This document shows positions 53,714 through 62,876 of a stretch of DNA of 64,000 bases, one piece after another (the first letter of the stretch is position 1; every line of letters starts with the position of its first letter). This DNA is from Bacillus sp. EB01. GTDB lineage: Bacteria; Bacillota; Bacilli; Bacillales; Cytobacillaceae. The notes below the pieces were generated by a model. The model did no database searches. It was not told where the DNA came from and was given only the letters and a program-made list of their open reading frames with translations. Position numbers and translations under genes: made by a program. The stretch is taken from positions 1,814,958 to 1,878,957 of the forward strand of contig NZ_HG964497.1 of the NCBI RefSeq assembly GCF_000613125.1, given 5' to 3'.

Positions 53714-54850
53714 ATGGGGAAAACTTTTTTATTGGCTCCTGATTCATTTAAGGAAAGCATGACAGCCAAAGAAGTTTGTGAAGCAATGGAAATTGGCATA
53801 AAACGAGCAATCCCTGATGCCGAATGCATTTATGTACCAATGGCAGATGGCGGTGAAGGCACCGTTCAGTCGCTGGTTGATGCAACTGGCGGGACATTAA
53901 TTCAAAAAGAAGTAACTGGCCCACTTGGCACACCAGTTACCGCCCAGTACGGCATTTTAGGAGATGGCAGGACAGGTGTTATTGAAATGGCATCTGCGAG
54001 CGGGATTCACTACGTAACGAAAGAAACAAAGAATCCTATGATTACAACAACATTTGGTACAGGCGAGCTTATCAGGGCTTGTATTGAACAAGGCATTACC
54101 GAGATCATCCTTGGTATTGGCGGAAGTGCAACAAATGATGGCGGTACTGGAATGGCAGCGGCTCTCGGATACAAGTTCCTGGATAAGGAAGGGAATGAAC
54201 TGCCGCTCGGAGGTGGATATTTAGGAGATCTTGAAACAATTGATTCATCCAATGTGATCCCTGAATTGAAAAATATCAAAATCCTAGTTGCCTCGGATGT
54301 TACAAACCCATTATGCGGCGAGCGCGGCGCTTCAGCAGTTTTCGGGCCGCAAAAGGGTGCAACTCCCGAGATGGTTCAACTTTTGGACAATAATTTAAGA
54401 CATTACGCCAAAATAGTAAATGAGCAAATTGGGGTAGACATGGTCGATGTCCCTGGTGCAGGCGGTGCAGGCGGTCTTGGCGGAGGACTTCTTGCTTTTA
54501 CAAATTCCACAATGAAAAAGGGAATTGAAATTGTTATAGAATATACAAAATTAAAAGAAAAGCTTCAGGATGTGGATTACTGCTTTACAGGTGAAGGCGG
54601 CATTGACTTCCAAACGAAATTTGGTAAAGCGCCTTTTGGTGTTGCCCAGGCAGCCAAGAGTGTCAATAGCGATATCAAAGTGATTGCACTTGCTGGTTAT
54701 ATTGGTCAGGATGTAGAAGCGTTATACGACGAAGGCTTTGACGCTATTTTTGGAATTGTACCGGGAGCAGCGGACATTGAGACCTTATTGGCAGAAGGGA
54801 AAGCGAATGTTGCCAGAACATCTGAAAGCATTGCTCGATTGTTGAAATAA
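53714..54850 (+). CDS. glxK: Glycerate kinase, GarK/GlxK family (378 aa)
   Basis: Phosphorylates D-glycerate, feeding lower glycolysis. Blocks LAPDSFKESMTAKEVCEAME, PMADGGEGTVQSLVDATGG, GIGGSATNDGGTGMAAALG and FTGEGGIDFQTKFGKAP are diagnostic. The ATG at 53714 follows AAAAGGAGTG by 8 bases. It probably shares a transcript with the GntP-type permease. Confidence 0.95.
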   Translation: MGKTFLLAPDSFKESMTAKEVCEAMEIGIKRAIPDAECIYVPMADGGEGTVQSLVDATGGTLIQKEVTGPLGTPVTAQYGILGDGRTGVIEMASASGIHYVTKETKNPMITTTFGTGELIRACIEQGITEIILGIGGSATNDGGTGMAAALGYKFLDKEGNELPLGGGYLGDLETIDSSNVIPELKNIKILVASDVTNPLCGERGASAVFGPQKGATPEMVQLLDNNLRHYAKIVNEQIGVDMVDVPGAGGAGGLGGGLLAFTNSTMKKGIEIVIEYTKLKEKLQDVDYCFTGEGGIDFQTKFGKAPFGVAQAAKSVNSDIKVIALAGYIGQDVEALYDEGFDAIFGIVPGAADIETLLAEGKANVARTSESIARLLK

Positions 54851-54884
54851 GGTGCTCATTAATTTAGCCTAATATAAAATGGAA

Positions 54885-54918
54885 AGAGGCTGTCCTTAAG
54901 CTTTGGGCAGCCTCATTT
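54885..54918. terminator. Convergent terminator
   Basis: GAGGCTG / CAGCCTC stem with T-rich flanks, between glycerate kinase and the CdaR-type gene. Confidence 0.75.
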
Positions 54919-55946
54919 CATTTTACTCGATGAATCAGCATAAAAATCAATTCTACGAGATCCAATATGTTTTTTGGATCTTTGCCGGTGATTTTAAAAA
55001 TCCTGTCTAATCTGTAGTTTAATGTATTTCTATGGATGATAAGCTTGCTGGCCGTTTCGTTTAAGTTCATGTTACAGCTAAGATAAATCTGCAGAGTTTT
55101 GATCAGTTCATCATGTGGTTCTAGTAAATGGATGAGTCTCTCAGATTTTGTATCGTTTTTTTCCATGTAGGCTAGGTCGGCGATAAATTCGCACTTCGCA
55201 TAGGAAATGAATCTTTCATTCGGATAAACACCTTTTAATACACGCATTGCAGATTTGGCCTGCAGAAATCCATCGGAAATTTTATCATTTATATTGCTAA
55301 TTGAAGAAAGAGCATCAGGATAATTGCTATCAATCTGTTCTTGCAAAGAGTGAGTTATAGTTTGATCCTGTACTATAAAGCAAATCGCGCTGCTTGATAG
55401 CCTAAAAGAATGGAAATTCTTAATACGATCCTTATCAAAATCATACGGTAATTCTACATATACAATTTGGGAGGGTTCGTTTAGCTTGATATTGTAGGAT
55501 AATGCCTGTTCGGTGAGTTCTTTAGTATAAATTGTTTCAGGATCGGTAATGAATTGGAAAAACTCCTGTTTTAAATTCTTTTCCAGGTTTTCTTTTTCCA
55601 ATGCATGGTTTTGCTCGATTAATAAAATTGCGGTTGATCTAACAAGGTTTCCAAAAGGCCTTGTTTCTTCTACTTCACCGCTTATTCCAACCACGCCAAC
55701 AATCATTCCATTTAATTCAATTGGCAGGTTAATACCCTTCTTTACAAATTTCTCATCCTTATAGATTTCTACCGTTTTTCCTTGTTTTAACGCCTCAACA
55801 GCACCATGGTGAAGCGTGCCAATCCTTTCTTTATTTCCGCTTGCAATGATAATTCCGGTTCGATCCATAATATTTATATTATACGGAATATCCTTCATCA
55901 TCTTATCTACAATATTTTGGGCCAGAGATTGTCTTAATATATTCAA
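54918..55946 (-). CDS. CdaR-family sugar-diacid-type regulator (342 aa)
   Basis: N-terminal diacid-recognition domain (IVDKMMKDIPYNINIMDRTG, HHGAVEALKQGKTVEIYKDE, GVNLPIELNG-like GINLPIELNGMIVGVVGISG). The C-terminal PucR/CdaR HTH is LNETASKLIIHRNTLNYRLD. CdaR-type regulators activate glycerate, glucarate and related genes, so it most likely controls the convergent permease-kinase operon in response to glycerate. Confidence 0.9.
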   Translation of the reverse strand: MNILRQSLAQNIVDKMMKDIPYNINIMDRTGIIIASGNKERIGTLHHGAVEALKQGKTVEIYKDEKFVKKGINLPIELNGMIVGVVGISGEVEETRPFGNLVRSTAILLIEQNHALEKENLEKNLKQEFFQFITDPETIYTKELTEQALSYNIKLNEPSQIVYVELPYDFDKDRIKNFHSFRLSSSAICFIVQDQTITHSLQEQIDSNYPDALSSISNINDKISDGFLQAKSAMRVLKGVYPNERFISYAKCEFIADLAYMEKNDTKSERLIHLLEPHDELIKTLQIYLSCNMNLNETASKLIIHRNTLNYRLDRIFKITGKDPKNILDLVELIFMLIHRVK

Positions 55947-56172
55947 TGGATTAACTCCTTTTGTTCCACCTGATTAAATTTTAGCATTACCAACGTTTTT
56001 TTCAATATAACCTAAGAGGCCGTTTGGTTTTCAGTGTAATTCCAAATCCGCTGGCTGCGGGCCAGGCCGCGGGAAAAATTAAATGCAGGTACAGGTGCAA
56101 TTTGCAGTTGCAAAGCTTGTGGATAAAGGGTACCATTTCACTACTACAATTTGAAGGAAATGAGTGTTAACT

Positions 56173-57417
56173 ATGAACGAAGAAACAATTGACCATAAGG
56201 ACAATTGGTTTAGGAATATTGTTCTCTTTTTATCAAGCCAAACCATATCTCTGTTTGGTTCCTCGCTGGTCCAGTATGCAATTATGTGGCATATCACGTT
56301 AACGACTGAGTCCGGTGTTATGATGACGTTGTATATTATCTGCGGCTTTATTCCAACATTTATTTTGTCTCCGGTTGCCGGTGTGTGGGCGGACCGCTTT
56401 AATCGGAAAGTGCTGATTGTGTTAGCGGATGGACTCATTGCAGTGGCGACACTCATTCTTGCCATCCTGTTCCTAATGGGATATGACGATGTATGGCTGC
56501 TGTTTGTGATGGCTGCTGTTCGTGCGTTCGGTACAGGGATTCAAACACCGGCCGTTGGGGCAATTTTACCGCAAATCGTCCCAAAGGATAAGCTGACAAA
56601 AGTAAATGGAATCAATGGAACAATTCAGGCTGTCATCATGTTCGTTTCTCCGATGGTCAGTGCGGCGTTGCTGGCAATGGCATCCCTTGAAATTATCTTC
56701 TTCATTGATGTTATCACCGCAGCCATTGCTATTGTTACCTTGCTCTTATTCTTAAAAGTGTCTGTCCATGAGAAGGCAAAGGAGAAGCAAACAACTAGTT
56801 ATTTAAGTGATTTTAAACAGGGCTTGCACTATATCAACAATCATCAGTATCTAAAGTCGTTTTTTCTTTTCTTCGCAGTCTTCTTTGTATTAATGGCCCC
56901 AGCTGCATTTTTGACACCGTTGCAGGTTACTCGCAGCTTCGGTAATGATGTATGGAGACTAACCGCCATTGAGCTTGCCTGGTCCATAGGGATGATGGCC
57001 GGTGGAGGTATCATTGCGGCCTGGGGAGGATTTTCGAATCGAGTTAAAACAATGGCGTTTTCAAGTATCATCATGGGAGTTTGCACATTTGCGCTTGGGG
57101 TTGTACCGGTCTTTTGGCTGTATCTAGTTTTCATGGCTGTTTTTGGAGTAACCATGCCAATCTTCAATACACCAACTATGGTTCTTTTACAGGAAAAAAT
57201 AGAAGAGAATTATTTAGGGCGAGTGTTTGGCGTGATGGGGATGATTTCTACCTCAATGATGCCGATTGGCATGCTGATATTCGGCCCTATCGCAGACATC
57301 ATCAAAATTGAATGGCTCCTCTCCGGAACCGGGATATTCATTGTTGTGTTAGCAATCCTCCTGGGGCGAAACAAAATTCTTATGAAAGCAGGGGAAACGG
57401 TACAAAAAGAAAGTTGA
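56173..57417 (+). CDS. MFS transporter of the MefA/MFS_3 type (414 aa)
   Basis: Twelve hydrophobic segments. Motif A is GVWADRFNRKVLIVLADGL, and the opening FLSSQTISLFGSSLVQYAIM is typical of macrolide-efflux-type MFS_3 proteins. FNTPTMVLLQEKIEENYLGR is a second family block. The substrate is unknown. The ATG at 56173 is preferred to the GTG at 56164 on spacing from GAAGGAAA. Confidence 0.88.
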   Translation: MNEETIDHKDNWFRNIVLFLSSQTISLFGSSLVQYAIMWHITLTTESGVMMTLYIICGFIPTFILSPVAGVWADRFNRKVLIVLADGLIAVATLILAILFLMGYDDVWLLFVMAAVRAFGTGIQTPAVGAILPQIVPKDKLTKVNGINGTIQAVIMFVSPMVSAALLAMASLEIIFFIDVITAAIAIVTLLLFLKVSVHEKAKEKQTTSYLSDFKQGLHYINNHQYLKSFFLFFAVFFVLMAPAAFLTPLQVTRSFGNDVWRLTAIELAWSIGMMAGGGIIAAWGGFSNRVKTMAFSSIIMGVCTFALGVVPVFWLYLVFMAVFGVTMPIFNTPTMVLLQEKIEENYLGRVFGVMGMISTSMMPIGMLIFGPIADIIKIEWLLSGTGIFIVVLAILLGRNKILMKAGETVQKES

Positions 57418-57473
57418 AAAACAATGACCAAGGGAAGGTTGAGACAGCTCTTGTGTGCCAGGTGGAAGAATAG

Positions 57474-57511
57474 AAAAAGCAACGATCCAGCCGGGGTATC
57501 GTTGCTTTTTA
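57474..57511 (+). terminator. Terminator after the MFS gene
   Basis: AGCAACGAT / ATCGTTGCT stem, T5. Confidence 0.88.
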
Positions 57512-57572
57512 ATAGGGATGTTTTATTTTCCTGTTAACGCAATATCGCATCAGTCGGGAAGGCTGCCATGCT

Positions 57573-57600
57573 AAAAAAGCTATGAGCCACTGCTCATGCT
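57573..57600 (-). terminator. Terminator of the GreA/B-like gene
   Basis: Minus strand ATGAGC / GCTCAT hairpin overlapping the stop codon, then AGCTTTTTT. Confidence 0.7.
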
Positions 57601-58061
57601 TCCTTCAATGTGCTTTCCAATTCCAAGGCTTGCCCTGCGAACTCAATTTCCTTAATAGTTACCGAAAGCACCCCTGTTGGAACTTTAAGTGCCACCTTTT
57701 CACCAATACTCTTCAGCAAAAGCTGCCTGCCTACCGGGGACAAAAAGGATATACTTCCCGAATCCGGGTCCGACTCGTCAGGGTAACAAATGATATAATC
57801 CTCTGTTTCGTTGTCATCATCATACATAACTGTGACCTTTGTCCCGATGAATACTTTTTGGAATGATGAAATACTATCATTCCGTTGATTTTCTTTTATT
57901 AAGTTCTCAACTTCAAGTGAGTAGGTATTATAAAAGTCCTTCTTCCGCTCGTCAACTGGAGTGGAAGATAGATAAAGATGGGTCAATTCCTTTATATTTT
58001 CATCAATGTAAACCAACTGTTGTATGAAGTATTCTTTGCTAAGGAGCTGACTATGGTTCAT
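57594..58061 (-). CDS. GreA/GreB-like factor with atypical N-terminus (155 aa)
   Basis: The C-terminal half (about 70-150) has the Gre FKBP-like domain: IGTKVTVMYDDDNETEDYII, SISFLSPVGRQLLLKSIGEK. The N-terminal half could form the coiled coil. However, the acidic tip motif of cleavage factors (GDLSENAEY) is absent; in its place is TPVDERKKDFYNTYS. It may bind the RNA polymerase secondary channel without stimulating cleavage, as Rnk or Gfh proteins do. AGGGGG precedes the ATG. Confidence 0.8.
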   Translation of the reverse strand: MNHSQLLSKEYFIQQLVYIDENIKELTHLYLSSTPVDERKKDFYNTYSLEVENLIKENQRNDSISSFQKVFIGTKVTVMYDDDNETEDYIICYPDESDPDSGSISFLSPVGRQLLLKSIGEKVALKVPTGVLSVTIKEIEFAGQALELESTLKEA

Positions 58062-58324
58062 AGTAGATAACCCCCTGGCTTGGATCGAACTTCTTACAAA
58101 ATTTCATGAACATTTTCATTCATATCGCCTCCTAAAAAAATGATATCTTCCGCTCAATAAGGGAGACATAGCATGGCCCCTTTATTGTGGAAAGATATTA
58201 GGACTATTTTATCACAGATTGGAAGATATATCATGTAAACAGTTACATTTGGGGATGTTTGGAAGAGCTAGAGGCAAGAAGGCGATTCCTGCTTCTGTAA
58301 AGTTTCTAACACAGCAGAAATTTC
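58062..58324. other. Intergenic region without a recognised feature
   Basis: AT-rich. A possible promoter for the GreA/B-like gene is not clear. Nothing else is seen before the 52-bp repeat at 58320. Confidence 0.4.
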
Positions 58325-58405
58325 ATTCAATGCTTTATGAATGACATTTTGATGCCTTTGTATACCTGAGATGTCATTCATCGGCTTTATGAATGTTCAC
58401 TGCCC
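58320..58405. repeat. 52-bp-spaced direct repeat with hairpins
   Basis: GCTTTATGAATG begins at 58332 and again at 58384, exactly 52 bases apart. Each copy is part of a short hairpin: CATTCA-N8-TGAATG and CATTCAT-N7-ATGAATG. The spacing is the same as at 4059-4280 and 21291-21395. Confidence 0.65.
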
Positions 58406-58496
58406 TTCATTTGTTGGAGTGGGATTTTTTTTAAGTGGGGTTCCCTAACCTAAAAATCATCAATGTGCTAAAACATGGGGTCTTGGCCGGAGTATC

Positions 58497-58528
58497 AACA
58501 TAAAATGAATAACCATTCATTTTATGTT
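58497..58528. promoter_or_regulatory. Perfect 14-bp inverted repeat, candidate operator
   Basis: AACATAAAATGAAT-AACC-ATTCATTTTATGTT. The centre TGAATAACCATTCA resembles FadR/TetR-type operators. It lies 105 bases before the start of the MBL-fold gene, with TAGAAT just downstream as a possible -10. Confidence 0.55.
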
Positions 58529-58632
58529 AGAATAAATAAAACTTGATTGCTGGAAATTTAAAAGGTCGTATTTTGCCTAGTCGTTTGGTGGAAATGGTAT
58601 ACATAAATTTAACGGAGTACAGGGGGGATAGC

Positions 58633-59457
58633 ATGCTGTTTAAGAAGGAATTTGCTCAAAAGACTGTGAAGGGTGTAACAATGGGCAATGGAACGATATC
58701 CTTTCAGGGTGTTAAGCTGAATGTTCATAGCTTTTTTATAGATGGTGTGTTGATTGATACCGGAGGCAAATCTTTGGAAAAGTATTTTAAGCCCTTTTTC
58801 AAACAGTTCAAGATTGATAAGGCCGTCATCACACATCATCACGAAGACCATACAGGTTGCGCGGCCTTCCTGCAAGATAATCTTCAACTTCCACTTTACA
58901 TGGATGGCAGCAAGATTGAAGCCTGCATGAAGCATCCGGAATATCCGCTTTACCGCCAATTGTTTTGGGGAAAGCGCAAGCCCTTTCGTGCGGAGCCTAT
59001 TGGTGAAGCATTTCAATCTTCACATGCAACGTGGAAGGTTATACATACTCCTGGGCATGCAATTGATCATCTTTGCTTTTTGAATGAAGAAACAGGACAG
59101 TTATTTACTGGAGACCTTTATTGCCAGAAAAGGACAAAGGTTATTTTACGTGAGGAAAATATCCCTGAGATTATTGAATCATTAGCTAAAATTTTAACCT
59201 TTGATTTTTCAGACGTGTTCTGCTGCCATGCAGGCTATCTTCAAAATGGGCGGGCGGCCTTGCAGAGGAAATTCGATTATTTGGTTAACCTGCAGGGAAC
59301 AGTTTTAAAGCTCTATAAAGAAGGGAAAACCCCCGAGGAAATTAACAAACTATTGTTACCGAAACGGTATCCTATCATGTATTTTTCTAGAGGAGAATGG
59401 AACTCCATTCATATTGTACATTCTATTCTTAATCAGCAAGCAGGGATCCTGGTTTAA
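58633..59457 (+). CDS. Metallo-beta-lactamase-fold hydrolase (274 aa)
   Basis: The metal motif HxHxDH is H68-H-H-E-D-H73 in THHHEDHTGC; later ligands are in TPGHAIDHLCF, FTGDLYC and FCCHAGYL. It is a glyoxalase-II-like or thioesterase-type hydrolase of unknown substrate. The ATG at 58633 follows GGGGGGATAGC; the 30 upstream in-frame codons lack a ribosome site. A perfect inverted repeat upstream suggests dedicated repression. Confidence 0.87.
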   Translation: MLFKKEFAQKTVKGVTMGNGTISFQGVKLNVHSFFIDGVLIDTGGKSLEKYFKPFFKQFKIDKAVITHHHEDHTGCAAFLQDNLQLPLYMDGSKIEACMKHPEYPLYRQLFWGKRKPFRAEPIGEAFQSSHATWKVIHTPGHAIDHLCFLNEETGQLFTGDLYCQKRTKVILREENIPEIIESLAKILTFDFSDVFCCHAGYLQNGRAALQRKFDYLVNLQGTVLKLYKEGKTPEEINKLLLPKRYPIMYFSRGEWNSIHIVHSILNQQAGILV

Positions 59458-59521
59458 TGGGAGCGGGGACAATTGGGAGTTTTGTTTTGTTATAGTAAAA
59501 GAAGAAAGAGGGTTAACTTCC

Positions 59522-60586
59522 ATGTTAAATCAGAAAAGAATCAGGGATTTTGGAGTTACAATCGGTACCATGGAGCCCGGGCGTCATAATGCAATCACGG
59601 ATGTCGCCGGGGTGAGAGTAGGGCATGTAACTTTGAGCGATAAAGACATGCAGACAGGTGTCACCGCTATTTTGCCTCATCCTGGGAATATGTTTAAAGA
59701 GAAGCTAATTGCCTCCAGTCATGTGATTAATGGGTTTGGAAAAACAATCGGCACAATTCAGATAGCGGAGCTTGGAACGCTGGAGACGCCAATTATCCTC
59801 ACGAATACACTAAGTGTAGGAACCGCCGCGGACTCATTGATTGACTATATGCTGGAAGGGAACCCTGAAATCGGCAGGACGACAGGGACGGTGAACTCGG
59901 TAGTTGCTGAATGCAATGATATGTTCCTGAATGATATAAGAGCAAAGTTTGTAAAGCGAGAGCATATTATTCAAGCTCTGGAGAATGCTTCTGCGGAATT
60001 CGAGGAAGGTGCAGCAGGGGCGGGAAGGGGAATGCTTTGCTATTCGATGAAGGGTGGAATTGGATCCGCTTCGAGACTTATTGAATTAGGTCATGGTACA
60101 TATACCCTGGGAGTGCTCGTATTGACGAATTTTGGGAGGATGGGTGACTTTCAGGTAAATGGCAAACGGGTTGGCCGAGAGTTGGAGAAGGCGATGGAAA
60201 GCTGCAGCGATATGGAAGATAAGGGCTCCGTCATTGTGGTCGTTGCAACTGATCTTCCTGTTTCCGAGAGACAATTAAACAGGGTATTAAAAAGAGCTGT
60301 CACTGGGCTCGCCCGAACCGGGTCAATTATTACAACAGGAAGCGGCGAAATTATATTCGGATTTTCAACGGCAACAAAGATTCCACACGAAAAGCCAGAA
60401 AGCAACCTTACGATACCAGTAATTCATGAGGACGATATGGATTTCGCCTTCAGGGCTGTTGGCGAAGCAACAGAGGAAGCAGTCTTGAATTCCTTGATTA
60501 CAGCCGAACAGGTTGTAGGAAGAGATGGCAATACGAGACCGGCATTAAAAAACTTGCTCGAGAAGTATTCGATTGTCTTAGGATAA
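59522..60586 (+). CDS. P1-family (DmpA/BapA-type) aminopeptidase (354 aa)
   Basis: Self-cleaving N-terminal-nucleophile peptidase of family S58. The predicted cleavage site is G235-S236 in MEDKGSVIVVVATDLPVS. The N-terminal ITDVAGVRVGHVTL and GTGRGM-like GAGRGMLCYSMKGGIGSASR match the fold. It releases N-terminal or beta-amino acids or acts as an esterase; the substrate is unknown. The ATG at 59522 lies just behind AAGAGGG. Confidence 0.9.
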   Translation: MLNQKRIRDFGVTIGTMEPGRHNAITDVAGVRVGHVTLSDKDMQTGVTAILPHPGNMFKEKLIASSHVINGFGKTIGTIQIAELGTLETPIILTNTLSVGTAADSLIDYMLEGNPEIGRTTGTVNSVVAECNDMFLNDIRAKFVKREHIIQALENASAEFEEGAAGAGRGMLCYSMKGGIGSASRLIELGHGTYTLGVLVLTNFGRMGDFQVNGKRVGRELEKAMESCSDMEDKGSVIVVVATDLPVSERQLNRVLKRAVTGLARTGSIITTGSGEIIFGFSTATKIPHEKPESNLTIPVIHEDDMDFAFRAVGEATEEAVLNSLITAEQVVGRDGNTRPALKNLLEKYSIVLG

Positions 60587-60693
60587 GAAAATGCTCGAGC
60601 CTTTCAGAAACCTCCATTTATAGAAGGAAATTGTAGCGGTTATCCTGAATAGTATATAGGTGTTGTATTTTTAATAGGAGGGGATGTGGCGGT

Positions 60694-61089
60694 ATGGGAA
60701 GAATGGTTCATTTTGAGATTCATGTAAGTGATATGGAGCGTGCCATGAAGTTTTATGGAGAGGTATTCGGCTGGTCGTTTCAGGATTGGAGCGAGTATGC
60801 AGGCATGCCTTACTTTGGGGCGGTAACGGGGGATAAAAATGAACCTGGAATCGATGGAGCCTTGATGAAGCGTCATGGTGCTCCGCCAGAACCAGGACAA
60901 GCGCTAAACGGTTTTGCTTGTACAATGGGAGTAGCCGACTACGATGAAACAGAAGTGAAAATTCTTGAAAATGGCGGCCAGGTTGCATTGCCTAAGTATG
61001 CATTGCCTGGGATGGCATGGCAAGGATACTATTTAGATCCTGAAGGAAATATTTTCGGGATTCACCAACCTGATGAAAATGCAAAATAG
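60694..61089 (+). CDS. VOC-family protein (131 aa)
   Basis: Glyoxalase/bleomycin-resistance-type fold with paired beta-alpha-beta-beta units. MVHFEIHVSDMERAMKFYGE and FGWSFQDWSEYAGMPYFGAV form the first, and YYLDPEGNIFGIHQPDENAK the last strands. H-x-E-type metal ligands are present (VHFEIH, DPEGN). Function is not assignable. AGGAGGGGATG precedes the ATG. Confidence 0.88.
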   Translation: MGRMVHFEIHVSDMERAMKFYGEVFGWSFQDWSEYAGMPYFGAVTGDKNEPGIDGALMKRHGAPPEPGQALNGFACTMGVADYDETEVKILENGGQVALPKYALPGMAWQGYYLDPEGNIFGIHQPDENAK

Positions 61090-61321
61090 GTGATAATGAA
61101 TTGTGAAAGAGAGGCAATTTCCTTGGGAGGTTGCCCTCATTTTTTAAAAGAATCAACTTAATGGAAATAGTATGACAGTTAAACGAATTCAGGTTAATAC
61201 GGGATAGATGCTAGGCTTCCGATGCAATGGATGTCCTTTTTATTTTTGCTTCTAAAAGGCAGGGAGTGCTATGTTTGAGTTAGTAGACTAGTATACAAAT
61301 ACAATTAAAGAGGGGGATTCA

Positions 61322-62485
61322 ATGAGTGCAATCAAAGTAGGTGTCATTGGAATCGGCAATATGGGCAGTATTTATGTTAAGATGCTGGACAAAGGCCAAA
61401 TTCAGGGAGCTGAGCTGGCGGCTGTTTGCAGCCGGAATGACAGCCGGATTGAATGGGTCAAAGCCAATACAAGTGGAGATGTGAAAATCTTTAAGGACCA
61501 GGATTCCTTTTTTGAGAGTTCGGGAATCGATGCTGTCCTTATTGTGACTCCGCATTACAGCCATCCTGACCTGGCAAAAAAAGCTTTTGCAGCAGGGATT
61601 CATGTTCTCGTTGAAAAACCTGCGGGTGTTTTTACAAAAAATGTTCTGGAAATGAATGAGGCTGCAAAGGCTTCAGGAAAAGTATTCAGCATCATGTATA
61701 ACCAAAGGGCAAATCCCCTTTATCAAAAAATTCGCGAGTTGGTTCACACAGGTGAGCTGGGGAAAGTAAAGCGGACGAACTGGATTATTACTGATTCTTA
61801 CCGGCCGCAAAGCTATTATGATTCAGGTACATGGCGTGCCACCTGGAAGGGCGAAGGCGGTGGAGCCCTCTTGAACCAGGTATTGCATCAATTGGATATT
61901 TGGCAGTGGACGACAGGGTTGATGCCAAAAGCAATTCGGGCAGTATGCGGTGAAGGCAAGTATCATGATATTGAAGTCGAAGATGATGTGACTGCTTTTG
62001 TAGAATATGAAAATGGGGCGACCGGTGTCATTATTGCTTCAACAGGCGAAGCCCCGGGCACGAATCGGTATGAAATCGTCGGTGACATGGGAAAAATCGT
62101 TGCCGAAAATGATAGGCTTATTTTCTACAAACTTGCTCAATCTGAACGTGAATTCAATGCTTCGTTCAAAGGAGGATTCGGGTTTCCGGAGTATGAGGAG
62201 TTCGTTATTCCTGTAGCAAGCGACAACGGCAATCATGCCTTCATTATCCAGAACTGGATCGATGCTATTGTAAAAGGCACCCCCTTGCTTGCGCCTGGCG
62301 AAGAGGGACTGTACGCTCTGGATATTACAAATGCGATTTACCTATCCTCTTGGCTGAACGAACCAGTCAGCTTGCCAGTTGACCCGGACCTATACTTTGA
62401 AACATTGCAGAAGAAAATTAACAGTTCCACGTTTGAGAAAAAGAATGTAACGAGCCAGACGCTTGACGTAAAAGGTACGTATTAG
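61322..62485 (+). CDS. Gfo/Idh/MocA-family oxidoreductase (387 aa)
   Basis: NAD(P)-binding Rossmann start VGVIGIGNMGSIYVKMLDKG and the catalytic-site motif VEKPAGVFTKN with its Lys. The C-terminal domain has TWRATWKGEGGGALLNQVLH and LDIWQW. It probably oxidises a sugar or inositol derivative. GAGGGGGATTCA precedes the ATG. The small monooxygenase gene follows after 15 bases, so they form an operon. Confidence 0.93.
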   Translation: MSAIKVGVIGIGNMGSIYVKMLDKGQIQGAELAAVCSRNDSRIEWVKANTSGDVKIFKDQDSFFESSGIDAVLIVTPHYSHPDLAKKAFAAGIHVLVEKPAGVFTKNVLEMNEAAKASGKVFSIMYNQRANPLYQKIRELVHTGELGKVKRTNWIITDSYRPQSYYDSGTWRATWKGEGGGALLNQVLHQLDIWQWTTGLMPKAIRAVCGEGKYHDIEVEDDVTAFVEYENGATGVIIASTGEAPGTNRYEIVGDMGKIVAENDRLIFYKLAQSEREFNASFKGGFGFPEYEEFVIPVASDNGNHAFIIQNWIDAIVKGTPLLAPGEEGLYALDITNAIYLSSWLNEPVSLPVDPDLYFETLQKKINSSTFEKKNVTSQTLDVKGTY

Positions 62486-62500
62486 AGAGGAGCAGGACAA

Positions 62501-62785
62501 ATGATCAGAGTTGTCTGTAAGCAGAAGCTTAAACCTGAAGCGAATCTTGAGGAGTACTTAGGGCTGGCCAGGGAAGTTGTCGCAGAAACCCGGAAAGAAA
62601 AGGGCTGCATTATGTATACCTATCATCAAGCCATCCATGATCCTCTTATTCTTGCGACAATCGAGGAGTGGGAGGACGAAGAATCTCTCGACCTGCATAA
62701 TCAAAGCGACCATATCAAGAGAATCGTTCCTCAGCTAAGAGGCATGCGCGAAAGTACCGAAATCAACATTTATAAGGAAGTATAG
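62501..62785 (+). CDS. Antibiotic-biosynthesis-monooxygenase-family protein (94 aa)
   Basis: YgiN-like ABM fold: MIRVVCKQKLKPEANLEEYL, KEKGCIMYTYHQAIHDPLIL, TIEEWEDEESLDLHNQSDHI. Such proteins are heme-degrading or quinol monooxygenases, or simply small-molecule binders. AGAGGAGCAGG precedes the ATG. It is coupled with the oxidoreductase gene. Confidence 0.88.
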   Translation: MIRVVCKQKLKPEANLEEYLGLAREVVAETRKEKGCIMYTYHQAIHDPLILATIEEWEDEESLDLHNQSDHIKRIVPQLRGMRESTEINIYKEV

Positions 62786-62821
62786 GAGCAATGCACACTT
62801 AGTACAATCATGCAGCATGAT

Positions 62822-62876
62822 AAAAGGATGCGAATAAGAGTCTTCTTTCGGGCTCTTTTTCACATCCTTTTTCTTT
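62822..62876. terminator. Convergent terminator
   Basis: AAAAGGATG / CATCCTTTT outer stem with an inner GAG...CTC hairpin and T runs on both strands. Confidence 0.8.
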
